A stretch of 64,000 nucleotides of DNA from Microvirga lotononidis (GTDB lineage Bacteria; Pseudomonadota; Alphaproteobacteria; Rhizobiales; Beijerinckiaceae). This document shows, in pieces, positions 19,506 through 28,506 of this stretch. Location: positions 4,416,001 through 4,480,000 of the forward strand of contig NZ_CP141048.1 in assembly GCF_034627025.1 (NCBI RefSeq), in the 5' to 3' direction. The notes below the pieces were generated by a model. The model was not told the DNA's origin. It saw only the letters and a program-made list of their open reading frames with translations, and searched no databases. Each line of letters begins with the position of its first letter. Within the stretch, counting starts at the first letter, position 1. The position numbers were made by a program, and so were the translations under genes.

Positions 19506-20468
19506 ATGAATTTTGTTGCAACAGGCATAGGCGCGGGCCTCGTATCGGCCCTTCTGACCGCGGTGATCGTCAAGGCGACCCCGCTGGCGGCCGTGCTGTA
19601 TCTGCTCGCCCCCATTCCTGTCCTGATCGTTTCCCTCGGCTGGGATCACCGCTCCGGCCTCATCGCGGCCCTCGTCGGCGGCATCGCGATCGCCCTGATC
19701 CTGTCTCCGCTCAGCGGCCTGGGCTTCGCGGTCATCACCGCCCTACCCGCCTGGTGGCTGTCCTACCTCGCCCTGCTCGGACGCCCCGGTCCGGACGGCA
19801 CCATGGAATGGTATCCGGTCGGCCGGCTCCTGGCCTGGATCGCCGGGACGGCCGCGCTCACCATCATGGCCGCCGGAATCATCTCGACGGGCGGCGATTA
19901 CGGCGCCTTCGACCAGAATGCCCGCACGGTCGCCGGGGCCTTCGTCGACACGCAGTTCACCACGTCCGGACCCAATGCGCTCGAGGCGGAAACGCGTGAG
20001 GAACTGGTCCGCATCTTCGCGCGCCTGACGCCCTTCCTGTCGGCCCAGGGCTTCACGACCGTCCTTGCGCTCTATCTTTGGGCGGCCGCCCGGATCGTCC
20101 AGGCATCCAAGCGCCTGCCGCGCCCCTGGGCGCCGGTGCCGGACCTCGTGATGCCGCGCTCGGCCGGGCTCGTCCTGATCGGCGCGCTCGTCATCGCCAG
20201 CTTCGACGGCTTCATCGGTGCCCTCGGCATGGCCCTGTCGGGCGCCTTCCTGATGGCCTTCGCCCTCCAGGGGCTCGCGGCCATCCACGACCGCACGCGG
20301 GGCAAGTCGGGCCGCTCGTTCATTCTCTCGGCCATGTACGTGCTGATTTTCGTCACCCAGGGCATCCTGATGGTCGCCCTGGCCCTGTTCGGCATCGCCG
20401 ATACCGTCTTCGGCCTGCGCCGCCGCTTCGGCACGCGGCCGAACCCGCCTCCAACCCTTTCCACCTGA
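19506..20468 (+). CDS. DUF2232 family integral membrane protein
   Basis: 320 residues, with about eight to ten hydrophobic segments throughout (e.g. [57 protein letters not shown]). Its place between rpsR and rplI is the standard alphaproteobacterial position of DUF2232 (YybS-like) proteins, whose role is not known. I chose ATG 19506; the longer frame from 19437 adds hydrophilic residues crossing the region just after the rpsR hairpin. The stop is 23 bases before rplI. Confidence 0.85.
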   Translation: MNFVATGIGAGLVSALLTAVIVKATPLAAVLYLLAPIPVLIVSLGWDHRSGLIAALVGGIAIALILSPLSGLGFAVITALPAWWLSYLALLGRPGPDGTMEWYPVGRLLAWIAGTAALTIMAAGIISTGGDYGAFDQNARTVAGAFVDTQFTTSGPNALEAETREELVRIFARLTPFLSAQGFTTVLALYLWAAARIVQASKRLPRPWAPVPDLVMPRSAGLVLIGALVIASFDGFIGALGMALSGAFLMAFALQGLAAIHDRTRGKSGRSFILSAMYVLIFVTQGILMVALALFGIADTVFGLRRRFGTRPNPPPTLST

Positions 20469-20491
20469 TCACGAACCTAAAGGAGACAACC

Positions 20492-21058
20492 ATGGAAGTG
20501 ATCCTTCTCGAGCGCGTCGCAAAGCTCGGCCAGATGGGCGAGACCGTGAAGGTCCGTTCCGGCTACGCCCGCAACTTCCTCCTGCCGCGCGGCAAGGCCC
20601 TGCGCGCCACGGATGCCAACAAGAAGCACTTCGAGACCCAGCGCGCCCAGCTCGAGGCCCGCAATCTCGAGCGCCGCAAGGAAGCCGAAGCCGTCGGCGA
20701 GAAGCTGAACGGCCAGAGCTTCATCATCCTGCGCCAGTCCGGCGAAACCGGCGTGCTCTACGGCTCGGTCTCGACCCGCGACCTCGCCGAGATCATGACG
20801 CAGAACGGCTTCACCGTTGACCGCAACCAGATCGCGATCAACCAGCCGATCAAGACCATCGGCCTGCACAACGTGCCGGTCGCCCTCCATCCGGAGGTCG
20901 AGGTTCAGGTGACGATCAACGTTGCCCGCAGCCCCGAGGAAGCCGAGCGTCAGGCTCGCGGCGAGTCGGTCACGACCCGCGAAGAGACCAACCTCGACGA
21001 CCTCGGTCTCGAGGTCGGCGCTGCCCTGGCGGAAGCCGGCGGCGACGAAGAACTCTGA
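20492..21058 (+). CDS. rplI: 50S ribosomal protein L9
   Basis: 188 residues. N-terminal L9 domain [21 protein letters not shown] and [18 protein letters not shown], a long connecting helix (residues ~40-75), then the C-terminal domain ([14 protein letters not shown]). The last ~35 residues are acidic, an extension common in this group. AAAGGAGA lies just upstream of ATG 20492. A rho-independent terminator follows at 21192. Confidence 0.98.
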   Translation: MEVILLERVAKLGQMGETVKVRSGYARNFLLPRGKALRATDANKKHFETQRAQLEARNLERRKEAEAVGEKLNGQSFIILRQSGETGVLYGSVSTRDLAEIMTQNGFTVDRNQIAINQPIKTIGLHNVPVALHPEVEVQVTINVARSPEEAERQARGESVTTREETNLDDLGLEVGAALAEAGGDEEL

Positions 21059-21107
21059 GTCGGTTGATCGTTCCCGGCTCGAAGCGGCCGGGAACGCCCC
21101 CTGCACG

Positions 21108-21136
21108 TCTGGCCGGCACACGGCCGGTGATGACGG
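21108..21136. repeat. intergenic palindromic repeat, decayed half copy
   Basis: CTGGCCGGCACACGGCCGG followed by TGATGACG matches the right-hand module of the repeat family seen intact at 6759-6849. It lies between rplI and its terminator. Confidence 0.65.
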
Positions 21137-21191
21137 AACAGCGGGTCCAAGCTGGACCGATTGCTCTAGTTCTTGATTTGTTCTAAAATCG

Positions 21192-21225
21192 CGCTCTCCG
21201 TCGATTCGACGGGGAGCGTTTTTCT
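21192..21225 (+). terminator. rho-independent terminator of the rpsF-rplI transcript
   Basis: Twelve-base-pair stem CGCTCTCCGTCG / CGACGGGGAGCG (one G-U pair), three-base loop, followed by TTTTTCTTT. Confidence 0.9.
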
Positions 21226-21406
21226 TTCGTTTTCAGGCTTGTGGAAGAGTCAAGGTGCGACGCCCGCGAGACAAGGAACGGTGTGAGAATCGAGGACAGC
21301 GAGGACAGATCGGGAGGAGTCCCGGCTTCGTGTCCGCCCGGCAACTTTTAGGACACCAATTGCGGTCTAAGAGACTCTAAACCCTTATCTGTTTCCGGAG
21401 CGCCAG

Positions 21407-22900
21407 ATGGCCACCGCCAATGCCCTGATCGCCCGCCTCGAAACCGCCGAGCCGCAGTTTCGGACGCCCCCCAGCAACATCGAAGCCGAACAGGCTCTGC
21501 TGGGCGCGATTCTGGTCAACAACGACGCCTATTACCGCGTCTCGGACTTCCTCGAGGCCGCTCATTTCATCGAAGACCTGCACAGGCGCATCTACGAGGT
21601 CGCCACGAGCCTGATCAAGGCCGGCAAGGTCGCGACGCCGATCACCATGAAGACCTTCCTGGGCGACCAGGATCTCGGCGGCATCACGGTCTCCCAATAT
21701 CTCGCGCGCCTCGCCGCCGAGGCGACGACCGTCATCAACGCCGAGGATTACGGCCGCACGATCTACGACCTCGCGGTGCGCCGGAACCTGATCAATATCG
21801 GCGAGGAGATGGTGAACGTCGCCTTCGACGCGCCGGTGGATTCCTCGCCGCGCGACCAGATCGAAGAGGCCGAGCGCCGCCTGTATTCCCTTGCGGAAAC
21901 CGGCCGGTCCGATGGCGGCTTCCAGCGCTTCTCCGACGCGCTCACGGCCGCCATCGACATGGCGGCCGCCGCCTACAAGCGCGAAGGCGCCCTCTCGGGC
22001 ATCTCGACGGGTCTCATCGACCTCGACAAGTCTCTCGGCGGCCTGCAGCCGTCCGACCTTGTCATCCTGGCCGGACGACCGGCCATGGGTAAGACCTCGC
22101 TGGTGACCAACATCGCCTTCAACATCGCCAAGGCCTATCGGGCCGAGAAGCAGCAGGACGGCAACCTGAAGACCGTCAACGGCGGCATCGTCGGCTTCTT
22201 CTCCCTCGAAATGTCGGCCGAGCAGCTCGCGACCCGTATCATCGCCGAGCAATCGGGCGTGCCGTCCTACAAGATCCGCCGCGGCGACATGCGCGAGGAC
22301 GACTTCTACAAGATCACGGAAGCCGCGCGCGAGATGCAGTCGATTCCCTTCTACATCGACCAGACCGGCGGCATCTCCATCGCGCAGCTCACGGCCCGCG
22401 CCCGGCGCCTCAAGCGCCAGCGCGGCCTGGACATCCTCATCGTCGACTATCTGCAGCTCCTGTCCGGCTCGGCCAAGAAGGGCGAGAACCGGGTGCAGGA
22501 GCTGACCGAGATCACCACCGGCCTCAAGGCTCTCGCCAAGGAACTGTCCGTCCCGCTCATCGCCCTGTCCCAGCTCTCCCGTCAGGTGGAATCCCGCGAC
22601 GACAAGAGGCCGCAGCTCTCCGACCTTCGTGAATCGGGCTCGATCGAGCAGGACGCCGACGTGGTCATGTTCGTTTACCGCGAGGAGTACTATCTGAAGA
22701 ACAAGGAGCCGAAACCCGGCACCGAAGAGTACTTCAAGTGGCAGGCGGAGATGGATCAGGTCCACGGCAAGGCCGAGGTCATCATCGGCAAGCAGCGTCA
22801 CGGTCCCACGGGCACCGTGCAGCTCGCGTTCCAGGCCGACATCACCCGCTTCACCGACCTTGCGGATGAAGACAAACTTCCCGATCGGATTGGCGATTGA
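21407..22900 (+). CDS. dnaB: replicative DNA helicase
   Basis: A hexameric 5'-3' helicase at the replication fork. 497 residues. N-terminal primase-interacting domain (NIEAEQALLGAILVNNDAYY), linker, then the RecA-like domain: Walker A is AGRPAMGKTS, Walker B is ILIVDYLQLLSG, and QLSRQVESRDDKRPQLSDLR is the conserved hexamer-interface box. ATG 21407 is preceded by TTCCGGAG. Its stop overlaps the TTG start of alr, so the two are coupled. Confidence 0.98.
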   Translation: MATANALIARLETAEPQFRTPPSNIEAEQALLGAILVNNDAYYRVSDFLEAAHFIEDLHRRIYEVATSLIKAGKVATPITMKTFLGDQDLGGITVSQYLARLAAEATTVINAEDYGRTIYDLAVRRNLINIGEEMVNVAFDAPVDSSPRDQIEEAERRLYSLAETGRSDGGFQRFSDALTAAIDMAAAAYKREGALSGISTGLIDLDKSLGGLQPSDLVILAGRPAMGKTSLVTNIAFNIAKAYRAEKQQDGNLKTVNGGIVGFFSLEMSAEQLATRIIAEQSGVPSYKIRRGDMREDDFYKITEAAREMQSIPFYIDQTGGISIAQLTARARRLKRQRGLDILIVDYLQLLSGSAKKGENRVQELTEITTGLKALAKELSVPLIALSQLSRQVESRDDKRPQLSDLRESGSIEQDADVVMFVYREEYYLKNKEPKPGTEEYFKWQAEMDQVHGKAEVIIGKQRHGPTGTVQLAFQADITRFTDLADEDKLPDRIGD

Positions 22901-24062
22901 CCAAGCATAACTCCCAGAATGAAGACCCGGGCGGCATCCCCGAGAACGCCGCCGGAGGCCTCCTCCACATCGACCTCGATGCCCTGGCGTCCAACTGGCG
23001 TACCCTTCGCGACAACGCGGGCGGCGCGGAGACGGCCGCCGTCGTCAAGGCGAACGCCTACGGCATCGGCATCGAGAAGGCCGTTCCCGCCCTGGCCCAG
23101 GCCGGCTGCCGCACGTTCTTCGTGGCGCACTTAAGCGAGGCGATCCGCGCTCGCGCCGTGGCGCCGGATGCGACGATCTATGTGCTGAACGGCCTCTTCG
23201 CCGGCACCGGGCCGACTTGCGCGGAGCACAATCTGCGCCCCGTCCTCGGCTCCTTCGAAGAAATCGAGGAATGGGCCGGGTTCTGCCGGACTGAGAGCCT
23301 GAAGCGCCCCGCCGCGATCCACGTCGATACCGGCATGAACCGGCTTGGCCTCACGGTTCCGCAGGGGCTGACGCTCAAGGACCGGGCGGAGCTGAAGGAT
23401 TTCGAGCCCGCGCTCCTGATGAGCCATTTCGTGAGCGCCGAGGAGAGCGACAACCCGCTGAACCGCCAGCAGATCGAGGCTTTCCAAGCCGTGCGGTCGT
23501 CTCTTCCCGGCCTTCCAGCCTCGCTCCCGAATTCGTCGGGCATCTTCCTCGGCGACAAGCCTCCCTACGACCTGGTGCGGCCAGGCTATGCGCTCTATGG
23601 CGGCAATCCGACGCCGGACCGGGACAATCCCCTGAAACCGGTCATCGGCCTGGAGGCCCGCATCGTGCAGCTGCGCTGGGTCGAGGCGGACCATACGGTC
23701 GGCTATAACGGCCGCTGGCTGGCCCTGGAGAAGCGCCGCATCGCGACCCTCTCCGTCGGCTATGCGGACGGCTATCCGCGGTCCGCGAGCGCGCGCGGCA
23801 AGAGCGGCGACAACCTGCTCGCCGGCATGACCCTGGTGGCGGGCCATCCCTGCCCCTTCGCCGGCAACGTCTCCATGGACCTGATCACCATCGACGTCAC
23901 GGCAGTGCCGGAGAACCAGATCCGGCGCGGTGATACCGTCACTCTGATCGGCGGCGACCTGACCATCGACGAGGTCGGCCGCCGGTCCGGCACCATCGGG
24001 TATGAGATCCTAACCAATCTCGGTTCGCGCTATGCCCGCGTCTATCGCGGAGGCCAGGGCTG

Positions 24063-24063
<1 letters not shown>
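22897..24063 (+). CDS. alr: alanine racemase
   Basis: Makes D-alanine for peptidoglycan. 388 residues. The PLP lysine is K51 in VVKANAYGIG; the second catalytic base is the tyrosine in VGYADGYPRS; HVDTGMNRLGL is the glycine/arginine-rich barrel motif. The start is TTG 22897, overlapping the dnaB TGA (TTGA); the N-terminal ~20 residues precede the first barrel strand. The stop TGA overlaps the ATG of radA. The dnaB-alr-radA order is conserved in Rhizobiales. Confidence 0.96.
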
Positions 24064-25463
<1,400 letters not shown>

Positions 25464-25503
25464 CGGGACCGGCGACGTTTTCCACCTCGGCCATATGGCC
25501 TAG

Positions 25504-25532
25504 TTGATATCTTGTTGCATTTAACCTGTATT
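25504..25532 (+). promoter_or_regulatory. sigma70-like promoter for the RTX/cadherin-like gene
   Basis: TTGATA, 17-base spacer, TGTATT, in a locally AT-rich stretch just after radA. About 88 bases before ATG 25621. Suggests that the downstream gene is transcribed separately from the dnaB-alr-radA unit. Confidence 0.45.
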
Positions 25533-25620
25533 TGAGACCTGCTTCTGGCCCATTGTGAACTGTTCCTGGTGGGCATGTCCGGAAGTCTCCGGGCTTCCAA
25601 TGCTGGATGAAGGACCCAAC

Positions 25621-26820
25621 ATGCCTGCAACGACCACCCTCTCTTCGCTGAACGTCGCCGAAAACCCGGAAAACGGCACCGTCATCGGCCGCCTGGGAGT
25701 CCAGGGCGGCGCACCGAATGAAACCTTTACCTTCACGCTGGCGAGCAGCCTGAGCGACCGCTTCGAGATCAAGCGGGTGACGGAAAACAACGAGACCTAC
25801 TCCGTGCTCGCCGTCAAGACAGGCGGAAGCCTGTTCGATTTCGAGACGGACGACCTGAACCACTTCGAGATCTCCATCTCCGCCAGCAGCACCAACTCCA
25901 CCGGCGGGACGGTCGTTGCCAACAAGTCGTTCCTCATCGACGTCACCAACGTCAATGAAGCGCCGACCGATATCCTCCTGTCGAACGCGACCATTGCCGA
26001 GACCGCAAGGGCCGGCACGGAGGTCGGCCTCCTGACGGCGCTCGATCCCGATCTGGCTGGGCTTACGGCTGCCGTGATGCCGACCTTTACCCTGGTCGAG
26101 AGCGCAGGCGGTCGCTTCCAGATCGTCGACAACAAGCTCGTCGTCGCGGCTGGCGCAACGTTCGACTACGAGACGGCCTCCTCGCTTCAGGTCAAGGTCA
26201 AGGTGACCGATATGGGCGGCCTCAGCTTCGAGAAAACCCTGTCGATCAGTGTCACGGACGTGAGCGAGGTCGGCGGCTCGGCACGCAACGACAAGATCCG
26301 CGGCACCGCGGAGGCCGACGTCATCAATGGCGGCGCCGGCAACGACTGGATCTGGGGCAACGGCGGCAACGACACCATCAACGGCGGAAGCGGGAAGGAC
26401 ATCCTCTTCGGCGGCGACGGCGCTGACACCTTCGTGTTCGACAGCCCCTTCAAGAAGGGTCATTTCGACCAGATCAGAGATTTCAAATCCGGAGAGGACA
26501 AGATCCTCTTCGATCTGGATGCTCTGAAATCGTTCAAGGTCAAAGCCTCGAAGAGCGATCTGTTCGGCCTCTCCAAGAAGGGGCATCCGGACAAGAAGTC
26601 GTCGGTCGGGCTCGACAAGGTCTTCAAGGAAGGCAAGCTGGAGAAGAAGTTCTTCACGGTCGGAACCACCTCCAAGGATGGGAACGATTACGTCGTCTAC
26701 AACAAGAAGAACGGCACGGTTTATCTCGATGTCGACGGATCAGGCGGCGCGAAGCCGGTCGAGATCCTCAAGCTGAAGCCGGGGGCGGCCCTCTCCTTCA
26801 ACGACTTCCTCTTCATCTGA
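25621..26820 (+). CDS. cadherin-like and RTX calcium-binding repeat protein, probable type I secretion substrate
   Basis: 399 residues with no N-terminal signal peptide. Residues ~5-110 and ~112-215 look like two cadherin-like beta domains: the first ends SFLIDVTNVNEAPTDILLS, the second begins there and ends LSISVTDVSEVGG. Residues ~220-275 contain RTX nonapeptide-type repeats (NGGAGNDWIWGNGG, NGGSGKDILFGGDGADTF). The Lys-rich part ~290-370 follows, and the C-terminus ends in hydrophobic SFNDFLFI, like the uncleaved C-terminal signals of type I exported proteins. I infer calcium-dependent folding outside the cell. GAAGGACC lies upstream of ATG 25621; the longer frame from 25555 is not needed. 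No transporter genes are nearby. Confidence 0.82.
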   Translation: MPATTTLSSLNVAENPENGTVIGRLGVQGGAPNETFTFTLASSLSDRFEIKRVTENNETYSVLAVKTGGSLFDFETDDLNHFEISISASSTNSTGGTVVANKSFLIDVTNVNEAPTDILLSNATIAETARAGTEVGLLTALDPDLAGLTAAVMPTFTLVESAGGRFQIVDNKLVVAAGATFDYETASSLQVKVKVTDMGGLSFEKTLSISVTDVSEVGGSARNDKIRGTAEADVINGGAGNDWIWGNGGNDTINGGSGKDILFGGDGADTFVFDSPFKKGHFDQIRDFKSGEDKILFDLDALKSFKVKASKSDLFGLSKKGHPDKKSSVGLDKVFKEGKLEKKFFTVGTTSKDGNDYVVYNKKNGTVYLDVDGSGGAKPVEILKLKPGAALSFNDFLFI

Positions 26821-26844
26821 GGTCGAGCATCATCGGCTTTTGCG

Positions 26845-26872
26845 GCTCCGGCGGCACTCGCCGGAGCTTTTT
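26845..26872 (+). terminator. rho-independent terminator after the RTX gene
   Basis: Nine-base-pair stem GCTCCGGCG / CGCCGGAGC, five-base loop, then TTTTT. Confidence 0.92.
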
Positions 26873-27160
26873 CATGTCTGCACGATCATGGCGGACGGGT
26901 GCCCTCGCTGGTCCATTCCTTGCATTGGCGGAGGACGCGCCGTGCCTCGGGTCGTCGGTCGGGTGCCGCTCCAGACATCGGGCGGACCCGGAGGAACGGC
27001 TCATCCGAGGCTTCAGCGACTCATGTGGACAAAACCACGCGGCATCTCCGGCTGACGATCTCTTCCACCATCCATGTGACAGATATCCTTGCGGGAATGA
27101 GAATGGGACGAGGCACGAAATGAAAGAACAGAATGCCGTTCGGGCAGGACGAAATACCGC

Positions 27161-27197
27161 TTGACGGATTATTGTCACGATACAACAGTATATCGTG
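27161..27197 (+). promoter_or_regulatory. possible promoter with overlapping operator, upstream of the repeat mini-protein
   Basis: TTGACG at 27161-27166 could be a -35 box. Downstream an inverted repeat CACGATA (27176-27182) and TATCGTG (27191-27197) is separated by eight bases. A -10 box is not clear (GATACAAC or TATATC). The repeat would overlap the polymerase site, as expected for a repressor operator; inferred. Confidence 0.4.
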
Positions 27198-27255
27198 TCA
27201 GTCGGCGAGCTACCGGTCATAAAGTCGGGCGAGCTCCAAACCTGTGGGGATGAAG

Positions 27256-27510
27256 ATGGCGAAGAACCTCTCGAATGCTCCGGCTTCCGCGCTCGACGGC
27301 CCGAGTCTCACCAAAAAGGGCAGCTTCGACATTACCGAGTTCAGCACTCCCAGCCTGGCCAAGAAGGGCAGCTTCGACATCACTGAGATCAGCAGTCCGA
27401 GCCTCGCCAAGAAAGGCAGCTTCGACATTACGGAGTTCAAGTCTCCCGCTCTCGATTCGACGACGGAGACCCTTTTCAACTTCAAGGCCGGTGATCTGAT
27501 CCTCATCTAA
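27256..27510 (+). CDS. 84-residue protein with three tandem 16-residue repeats, unknown
   Basis: Unrecognised. After a 15-residue lead come three near-identical units: PSLTKKGSFDITEFST (16-31), PSLAKKGSFDITEISS (32-47) and PSLAKKGSFDITEFKS (48-63), then a truncated SPAL and the tail ending FNFKAGDLILI. The nine residues KKGSFDITE are identical in all three while codons for both Lys, Ile and Thr differ at third positions, so the protein sequence is under selection. The hydrophobic C-terminal tail resembles that of the RTX neighbour (DFLFI), suggesting type I secretion. The pattern P-x-L-x-x-x-G-x-F also resembles the recognition motif in lasso-peptide leaders, but no such enzymes are nearby. 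ATG 27256 has GGGG six bases upstream; ATG 27250 and GTG 27244 are alternatives. A terminator follows. Confidence 0.72.
   Translation: MAKNLSNAPASALDGPSLTKKGSFDITEFSTPSLAKKGSFDITEISSPSLAKKGSFDITEFKSPALDSTTETLFNFKAGDLILI
27301..27444 (+). repeat. three in-frame 48-base tandem repeats
   Basis: Coding repeats of the mini-protein, each 48 bases (16 codons), at 27301, 27349 and 27397. Differences are largely at third codon positions. Confidence 0.9.
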
Positions 27511-27524
27511 CGACGTGGCTTCGG

Positions 27525-27547
27525 CCCGGCAAATCGCCGGGTTTTTT
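27525..27547 (+). terminator. rho-independent terminator after the repeat mini-protein gene
   Basis: Stem CCCGGC / GCCGGG with loop AAATC, followed by TTTTTT. Fifteen bases after the stop codon, which supports a separately transcribed short gene. Confidence 0.9.
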
Positions 27548-27688
27548 GATTGGGCGGGCCGTTTTGCCCTGGCCCTCCTGCCGCAGGTCCCACTGCAAGG
27601 GTGACGAAAGCCTTTGTTAACGCTATAGAGCCAGGCTCCAAACCCGCGAAGGCGGCTTCATTCCTGTCATTTTGCGTAGGCCCGGCCC

Positions 27689-28291
27689 ATGCCCGTTTCC
27701 GTTCTGGACCTCGTCGTCATCGGTATCGTCCTGATCTCGGCTCTTCTTGCTGCAGTGCGCGGCTTCACCCGCGAGGTGCTTGCCATCGTGGCCTGGGTCG
27801 TCGCGGCCGCTGCGGCCTGGTACCTGCATCCGACCGCCCTGCCGATCGCGCATCAGTATATCAGCAGCAATACGGTGGCGCTCGTGGCGGCCATCGGCGG
27901 CATCTTCGTCGTGACGCTGATCATCGTGTCGATCATCACGGTGCAGGTCTCCGATCTGATCCTCGATTCCCGCATCGGCGCCCTCGACCGGACGCTCGGG
28001 CTCTTCTTCGGCGCCGCGCGCGGTTTCCTGATCTGCGTGATCGGCTGGGCATTCCTCGGCTGGCTTCTCCAAGGCAAGGAGCCCGAATGGGCGGCCTCCT
28101 CGCGCACTCGTCCGGCTATGGAGAACACCCGCGACAACATCATCGCCATGCTGCCCGAAAATGCCGAGGCCCTGCTCCAGCGCCTGCGCAACAAGGAAGC
28201 GCCGGCCGAGACCGAACCGGCGGAGCCCGATCCTCAGCGCCCGGCGGCCCCTGCGGCTCCCGCCCCGCAGCCGCCGCAGCGTCGCAGCTGA
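27689..28291 (+). CDS. cvpA: CvpA family protein
   Basis: 200 residues, inner membrane. Four hydrophobic segments in residues 1-125; VLDLVVIGIVLISALLAAVRG then FTREVLAIVAWVVAA is the CvpA entry motif, and LDRTLGLFFGAARGFLIC is the second conserved box. The C-terminal ~50 residues are Pro/Ala/Glu-rich. Named for a colicin V requirement in E. coli; it usually precedes purF, as here. The molecular role is unclear. Start ATG 27689. Confidence 0.92.
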   Translation: MPVSVLDLVVIGIVLISALLAAVRGFTREVLAIVAWVVAAAAAWYLHPTALPIAHQYISSNTVALVAAIGGIFVVTLIIVSIITVQVSDLILDSRIGALDRTLGLFFGAARGFLICVIGWAFLGWLLQGKEPEWAASSRTRPAMENTRDNIIAMLPENAEALLQRLRNKEAPAETEPAEPDPQRPAAPAAPAPQPPQRRS

Positions 28292-28436
28292 GGCGCCCGA
28301 CGAACGGACGAGAAGAGGTTCGCTTTCCGGCGTAGGCCGCTGCGCGGACTTAAGAGAACCTGGATCGAAGACGAATGTGCAAACCTGCATTTGCATCCGA
28401 TCCCGCTTCACGTTTCCGACAGCGGCAGAATAGCCA

Positions 28437-28465
28437 TTGGCGTTTAGTCGAATGCCGACTACATA
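28437..28465 (+). promoter_or_regulatory. sigma70-like promoter for purF, with an upstream inverted repeat
   Basis: TTGGCG, 17-base spacer, TACATA, about 42 bases before ATG 28507. An inverted repeat TGCAAA/TTTGCA (28378-28383 and 28390-28395, six bases apart) lies about 40 bases upstream of the -35 box and could bind a regulator; inferred. Confidence 0.45.
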
Positions 28466-28506
28466 AGGGCGGCGCCGGTGGGGGCGCGAATCCCAAAGGT
28501 ATGATC

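Larger units (their letters stand above)
21059..21406. other. 348-base gap between rplI and dnaB
   Basis: Holds a decayed half of the palindromic repeat (21108-21136: GGCCGGCACACGGCCGGTGATGACG) and the terminator at 21192. From 21240 to 21406 I see no gene; the dnaB promoter should lie here but I cannot pick clear -35/-10 boxes. Confidence 0.6.
26821..27255. other. 435-base gap between the RTX gene and the repeat mini-protein gene
   Basis: Contains the terminator at 26845 and, near the 3' side, an AT-richer stretch (27140-27200) with TTGACG and a 7-base inverted repeat. The middle part has open frames but none with convincing protein-like features. Confidence 0.6.

Noticed and set aside
27301..27444. 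Possible CRISPR array from three 48-base repeats
   Set aside because: The repeats are directly adjacent without spacers, in frame, and vary mainly at third codon positions, so they are coding.
27256..27510. A complete lasso-peptide or other RiPP cluster
   Set aside because: Only a leader-like motif is present; no RRE protein, cysteine protease, cyclase or ATP-grasp gene is seen in the 64 kb.
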